The notes below the pieces were generated by a model. The model ran no database searches, was not told the DNA's origin, and saw nothing but the letters and a program-made list of their open reading frames with translations. The translations under genes and the position numbers were made by a program. 64,000 nucleotides of DNA from Odontesthes bonariensis (Eukaryota; Chordata; Actinopteri; Atheriniformes; Atherinopsidae): assembly GCF_027942865.1 (NCBI RefSeq), contig NC_134515.1:9849339-9913338 (forward strand), given 5' to 3'. Each line of letters begins with the position of its first letter. The stretch's first letter is position 1. Shown piece by piece: positions 58,026-64,000 of the stretch.

Positions 58026-60725
58026 TGAAGGCCTCTTTTCTGTGGTGTGCGGTGTGAAAGCTGTCCTAATTGAATGATAAAGTGCCCTGAGATGGAGTCC
58101 AGTGAATAGCCAACAATGGCCAGCCTGTGTGTGGTAGAGGGATTTTGGTTCACATCCAGGCTCTGCCTCTCTACTCCGAGAGGGGGCCTATTATAACACT
58201 CTCTGTTGGACTCGTCACGTGATGCTGCCTGCAACTCACCCCTTCCTCTCAGTTCATCCCTCTCCCCCCGCCCCAGTGTGGCCCAACCAATCGGCTCACA
58301 CCATCACCCCCTCTTCACTGTTCCTGTTTGCTTGGATGGTCTCATTTTGCCAGCGAGTGACTTTCTGTAGCAGCTATCTTGCTTGGGTCGGTGTCCGTAC
58401 TGTATGTATCTATTAAGTCGGTACCTTCGGCTCTCAGAACTCCGGGGTGACGTAGAAAATTAGTTACCCGTTTGGTTTGTGACTCTCTTGGATGAAGCAA
58501 CGCCAGCTAACAACTCAAAAAAAAAAAAAAGAAAGAAAGTTGTTTGGATAGCTTTTCGTGTTTGAAGATTCTTTTAATAGTTCTATACGAAATTTTGAAG
58601 AATTTTGAAAGAAGCCACATTCATAATGCACGGGTCCGTATTTACCAAAGGACAAAGTTGTCATTGCTGTATTTTACTTGCATTTGTAAGATGTGAGATC
58701 AGAAAAGACGAATGTAAAATTATTATTTTTTTTTTACATGTACAGACAAAAAGTATTGAAGACTTACTTGAAGTGTTTTTTTGCTTTTTCAAAGAAGACT
58801 TAATGCGAATAGTGGGCTCAGAAACAGCCTTTCGAATAGTGTCGGACTTGACTCTCCAGCTGTTTCCGATCCGAGGGGCCAAATGATAAACCTTTGTTAC
58901 TTACCAGCATCTTTCCAGATATAAAATATAGAATATCCCAGATGCTCTCAGAGATCATCCATGAAGAAGAGTTCTCTCTCTTTTTCCCTTTTGTGGATGT
59001 CCACCACAGTGTTTTTTTTCCTGCTTGAACTCTGTTTCCTGTTAAGACTACTTCTTCTACTGAATTACAGCCATTTGTAAGATAGCCCATACCGCCACCC
59101 TCTGGTGACACCACTCAGTCTATGTTATTGATTCAAACCAGTAAATGGACACGTGTTTAATTATTTCTAATTTTTTTTGCTGCTTTTCAAAAGATTACCT
59201 CAGATTTGCTTTGCTAGTGAACGGAAAACTGGCTCCATATTGACTAGAATAAAAGCACGACTGCTAAGAATCCTAATTCTGCCTCTCGTATTATTTTCCG
59301 AAGGAAAAGGTATGATTAGGGTTAGAATATGAATATACGTGCTTTGGTGCAGAAGCGACCTAAAAATGGTTGGTCAGTCAACAAAAATTGACATGGTTAC
59401 AGCTCAGATATTTAACGAATCATAGATCATGATTTCTGCCACTTCTCGTGGTCTCTTTTCAAAAGATAACCAAAGAAAAGGGATGAGACTGGGCTTTTAA
59501 TTCAGTTCAGACTTCTTAGGTGTGAACACAAGCGCAGGTGAATCTCCTCGCTTTATTCGTTGTCGTTTTAATCATTACATAATGTGAATAGCTTTGTCTC
59601 AGACAGTGATAAAGTCACCCTATTTATCTCTCTTTTTTTTTTTTTTTTAAATAATTGCCCACTGGTGACATGTTTACATCACTGCTGATCGGAACTGGAG
59701 TCTATAAATACCTGCAACTACTGTAGATCCATGGAACCTGGGACTGAAAGCTAGTTGTACCCTTTCCATGTGAAGATAAAAACCATATGTTAAAGGGTGT
59801 TGGTGGGTTTTTGTCCAGTGGGGAAGAGGCTCAAGCAAACTTTTCTCTTTTTTTTGTGTGTGGATATTGCCTGCCAGGGGAAAAGAGAAAGATCTGTGAT
59901 TGCCTTCTTTTCTCTTCTTCAGACTTGTTCCAGTGGTTAATCCATTTATAGAGTCAGATTAGTTGCTTCAATAAGACAGGCTGAAGTAGCATTTCGCTTA
60001 TATCCTGTTGGTAGCATATTCACTTATAGTGTCACCTGTTTATATGAATATGGTAAAGTGCACACTTCTTTAGATTGGTACCCCTTGTTGGGCCCCTAAA
60101 TGGGATCCACTGTATGAAAGGTATTTTAACTTCATGTAACATGTTTCGTATGGGGTCAGCGGGCTCATGTGTAATCATTTTGCCTCCATACTTATTGACA
60201 AACCTGCATTTAGACTGAGTAGCTTTATTTTGACTTTTTTACTCATTTGGGTTGGTTTGAGGGTGGTCAGTAAATCTCCCTTTTTTCTCAGCTAGATGGC
60301 AGCATGGCCGCCACATCCGAATCAATAATTTGCCTTATTTATCTCTGCTGTGGTTTGAAGGTTTTTTTTTTTTTTGGTTGTTTTTCCTGTGCAGTGGTGG
60401 AATGAACGTGCAGTAAGGAGCAGTGGTACAGATGCTGGACAATCTGTTAACTATTTTACCCTCCAACTGAAACCTAAACCTTTCACAGAGGAGGACGGTG
60501 CTTCAAACGGAGATCCTTACATCCCCCCACTCATACACACTGCAGATACACACACACATTTTAAAGTGTTGGAGAGGTAGTGAGGTGGAAGACCACCCTC
60601 TGGCACCCCAGTCATTCAAATGAGTGTGTGTTTTTATCTCTGGGGGCTGGAAGAAAGGACAAGGAAAGTGCTGTGTTAAAATTTGTTAATGAATAACTCC
60701 TGAGCTCACCGCTCTTTCTGCACAG

Positions 60726-60793
<68 letters not shown>

Positions 60794-62400
60794 GTGATGT
60801 GTTACACCTGTCAACGCTCTATTAACTTAGATTGTATGTTTCTGAAGAATTGCGCAGGAGAGATCGATGCTCCCGGGGAACAGCATTTCACTGCTTCCCG
60901 TAGGTACGACGGTGCAATCCTTTTCCTATAAATGCTTTAGCATGAAAATAAAAATGTGAAACTCCGTATTGTAAGTAGTTTAACAGTTGTAGGTATCACT
61001 ATTGCAAGTGGGCACCTTTGACCTGCTTCCTAAACACTCAAATCCTTCAACAAACACATAAATTATTCTAGTTTACAATCTGGTGAATGAAAGTCTGGTT
61101 TACAGTACATTCATTGGTAGATCGACATCTAAAGAAAAAGAGAATTTCTGTTTAACTGAAAGTATTTTAATCTGTGATATGATGACTTTCTATAAAGCTG
61201 CTGCCAACACCGTATGGTGTTTCATTCTAAGAGTGAAAGAGAATGGATGGGAATGTCTAGGGTTTAATACCTTGATCATCTGTGTCTGAGAATGGCACAC
61301 ACAGATGAGATTGAATCATTTTATCGTTAGGTTCGCAGCTCTTTGGTTAGAAATATCTTCTAAAAAGTAAAATTTCAAGGATCTCAAGTCAATAGATTAA
61401 ACGATCTTTGGGTCATTTATGTTGATATGAAAACAAATATCAAGCTGCTGAAATATTTGTAATGATTAATGATTGGTCAAAGTTCTGACTCAGCAGCTTG
61501 TGGTAGTTTACATCCACATCAGGTGAACTTTGTAAGACTTACCACACTGTTTGTAAAGTTTAGGTTTCTGTAGTAGCAGATGTGCGTTGGCGTTTGTTAT
61601 CAGATTGCAGTTTACCCTCTCCAGGCTGGCAGCATGTGCTCGTACATTAGTGCACGTCTCGACAATCTTAGCCCAAATGGACCACGTTTATCCGAGATAG
61701 ATAAAACAACCTGTTTGAAAAGCTGCTCCTGACTGTAGATTTTACTGTCATTATTAGGGACAGCCAACACAGACTCTGTCAGATAGACACACCAACAGAG
61801 GCGTAGAAGCCATCATTTTTATTCACCGTAAGTGTCATATCACTGGACTTTAGCCATTTTCCTTTTTGCTTACATTTCGCATTCAGCAGCATGCATTTCA
61901 GGATTCATGCTGCTGCCGTCGGAAATTAAATAATCAGTCTACACGAGCTGCACCAACCACCATCTCCCTCATGTTTGCAACGCCAACAACTCTTCCTATA
62001 CACTTTAATCTCTCCATCACAGTGGTACTGGCTGATCTTATCATCCCACTATATCCATGATCAAACAAGTCATTACATGCACTGTTTGCAAACTGAGCCT
62101 TACTGTTCTCAGAGCTTATCACACTTTTAGGCTTTTTTTACTGGGATAATTGCTCTGAGGTGATCCCAGCCAGGTTTAACCCTGTGCCGAGCAACTGGTA
62201 ATATTTTATGTTTACCAGCTGATGGTATGGACCTGGAGGCACAATCTGTAGCACAACTACCACAAAAGTACTTTGGCAAGTGTCTGTGGACATTATTAAT
62301 TAGAAAGATTTTGTGGCAACTGTGTGAGACAAAGTGCTGAAACTTTACAGATGTGCAATCAAGGTGTAGTCAAAGTTTGAAGATTAGTGTGGTCTGAGCC
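58026..62400. other. Non-coding region
   Basis: 58030-58140 looks like conserved non-coding sequence (ctgtcctaattgaatgataa). Elsewhere I find AT-rich DNA with short frames, a polyadenylation-like aaaataaaaatg near 60945 and no nameable gene. The minus frame at 61934-62122 has no homology I recognise. Confidence 0.4.
60726..60793. repeat. (CTTT)n microsatellite, about 17 copies
   Basis: Perfect tetranucleotide run tctttctttcttt continuing for 68 bp. Confidence 0.97.
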
Positions 62401-62404
62401 ATCG

Positions 62405-62860
62405 GTATTAACCAAAGGCAAGATTTTCAGTCCACTTCTTGTGTCCTTTGGCACAGCTCAGCCTTTTCTCCCTGTTTCCCTTCCTTAAGAACGGCTTCCT
62501 GACAGCCACCCTTCCATGGAGCCCATTTCTGATGAGGCTTGGGCCAACAGCAGATGGATCAGCTGAAGGTCCAGATGCATCTCTCAGCTCCTGTGTCAGG
62601 TCTTTGCTGGAGTTTTTCCCTCTTTCTTAAGGACATCACTTTCAGATCCTGTTCATCTGCTGTAGACCTGACACTCCTTCTTTTTGCCCTCCACTTTCCT
62701 AAATTTTTTTAGGGACACATTGCACACCATGCCCAGAGCCGGCCTCTTTTTTTCTTTTTTTGGCTAAAAGCTCTCTGGGAATCACATTGTTGGTACACAA
62801 ATACTGTCTTCATCAACAGCGCTTCATCCATTGTGATGAGACCTTTTTTTATGCGTCAAT
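62405..62860 (-). mobile_element. Tc1-like transposon fragment, near-identical to part of the 23.2-kb copy
   Basis: The minus strand matches the DNA-binding half of the Tc1-like transposase at 23237-23575. About 220 bp (62438-62660) differ from the 23.3-kb copy by little more than one inserted C. Beyond that the match is looser (62660-62860), and the catalytic part is absent. Confidence 0.85.
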
Positions 62861-62929
62861 GATCCATAGATCAGTGTAAAGTAAATGAACAAACAAAAAA
62901 TGAGTGAAAAAGCAGCCAGTTTGCAAAGA

Positions 62930-63075
62930 AAAACTTTGAAGACCTTCAGAAGGCTGGAGAACTACTGCTTGAGACCACTTTAAACGGTTACATAAAGGTC
63001 CGACTGCTTGGAAGACAAATATGGCGACATGAGGGGCGGCTCAAGACTTTCGCACGCCACCGTACCTTGTGATGA
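62930..63075 (+). mobile_element. Tc1-like C-terminal fragment and terminal-repeat relic
   Basis: gaccttcagaaggctggaga and actactgcttgagacc correspond to the C-terminal part of the 23.2-kb element (caagaagcctggagaacta). The fragment continues to ctcaagactttcgcacgcca, resembling the agacttttgcacagtactgt end of Tc1-family elements. It is on the opposite strand to the neighbouring fragment, so the locus is rearranged or nested. Confidence 0.6.
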
Positions 63076-63079
63076 TGAG

Positions 63080-64000
63080 GGTTTGAATAATATTCTGTCA
63101 GGCCTTGGTGTGTTTGTAGGTTTTTTGTTTTTTTTACTGAAGGCTGTAACTTACAAACATGCCATTCTCAATGCTGTTTTGAACTGAATTACCCCCGTGT
63201 ACTCCGCATCAGCGACTGTTGTTTTGAACATCTGTGCCATCTGCCCCTCTGTTCATGTCAGCTGGTTACTTTCTCCTCTCTTTTCATCTCATTTTGATGT
63301 TTTTTTAACTTCTTTCTCTCTTTCCCTCCCTCTTTCTTTGTCACTGTCATCTGCCCGAAGGTGCTTGCAGCATCCAATTTTCTGAATGTGATCAAGTTTC
63401 CAAAAAAATTCCAGGAATGCAAGCTACCCACTGCCTATTTTTCAAGGCTCTGTTTAGGCAAGAATGTTTTTCTTTTTTTACAAGTCTCTACCTTTTAGCG
63501 CCATAACACGCGCTCAACTTTCATCCTTTTCCCTTCCATTAACCCTAACATCCTTTAAAAATACACATGCAGAATGGGTGCAGAGGGAGTGGGCAAGGGG
63601 CATTAGGCAAAGAAGAAACAAAGCAGAGGAAAATGAGTGGGACGGGGGGGGGGGCAAGGAAAGGAAAAAAAAAAGCGAAAAAGGCTGTGGGTCCACTGAA
63701 ACCTGTAGATTTCTGTAAACAAAAGCCCGTCAAACAATGCCTGTTGTTTTAAGCTGAGCTGACGTTGCCAAACTTAGAGATTGTTTGTTGCTGACCCCAT
63801 CTGAATCAGGGAGAGCCAGCGGCAGCCCGGGGAAACAAAAGTGAAAGAGTCCCAGCGAGTGGACGGACTGGCTCACAAGCTGCGTGCAACTAAATAATCA
63901 CTGTGTGCAAGTCTGCATCAGTCTTTTCATGCATATGTTGCTCTACAGGCTCACTGTGGAACAGGACAGAATTAACCAAAGAGTGCAGCGTGATTGGCCA
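63080..64000. other. Non-coding right end of the window
   Basis: Pyrimidine-rich at 63250-63350; an overlapping pair of frames at 63464-63752 arises from purine-rich sequence. No gene recognised. Any plus-strand gene starting near 41-42 kb would have its coding exons beyond this edge. Confidence 0.4.

Noticed and set aside
1..64000. CRISPR arrays, operons, phage or bacterial defence systems
   Set aside because: The window is vertebrate nuclear DNA; its tandem repeats have no spacer structure and its genes are intron-containing.

Overview
The window is vertebrate nuclear DNA, almost certainly from a teleost fish. Genes are split by GT-AG introns, base composition is AT-rich, and the repeats are typical of fish: L2/Maui-like LINE 3' ends, another LINE with an ATGG-repeat tail, tRNA-derived SINE relics, Tc1-like, hAT-like and pogo-like DNA elements, and MITEs. 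Two protein-coding genes can be rebuilt completely, both on the minus strand. The rest is intergenic or intronic DNA dominated by repeats.

Layout from left to right. 1-1 kb: no gene. 1.0-2.8 kb: a minisatellite of about 40 bp period. About 3.4-13.15 kb: kif3b (minus), the motor subunit of heterotrimeric kinesin-2, with eight coding exons (762 codons), a probable long 3' UTR and a possible non-coding first exon near 14.0 kb. Its introns hold two L2-like LINE fragments, a SINE relic, another interspersed repeat and an unexplained promoter/first-exon-like segment at 9.89-10.17 kb. 14-18.2 kb: intergenic. About 18.2-24.74 kb: pofut1 (minus), protein O-fucosyltransferase 1, with seven coding exons (395 codons). 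Its introns hold a hAT-like element with an 8-bp target-site duplication and a deleted Tc1-like element. 24.75-25.6 kb: a 5'-truncated LINE in the same orientation as pofut1, ending 12 bp before the pofut1 start codon.

25.6-64 kb: I can confirm no protein-coding gene. It holds a pogo-like non-autonomous element, an inverted pair of MITEs 18 kb apart, a 1-kb CATC array that looks like an expanded LINE tail, further LINE and Tc1 fragments, a CpG-rich promoter-like block at 41.2-42.4 kb, and several stretches that look like conserved non-coding sequence or isolated exons. From general knowledge, POFUT1 and KIF3B are neighbours in the same orientation in mammals, with PLAGL2 divergent from POFUT1. 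The pair here keeps that arrangement, so a plus-strand gene starting near 41-42 kb and continuing past the window is plausible, but it is not shown by the sequence.

Functionally the two genes are linked only by conserved neighbourhood. kif3b acts in anterograde intraflagellar and axonal transport; pofut1 acts in the ER lumen on EGF-like repeats, notably in Notch receptors. The window contains no bacterial or phage-like system, CRISPR array or operon.
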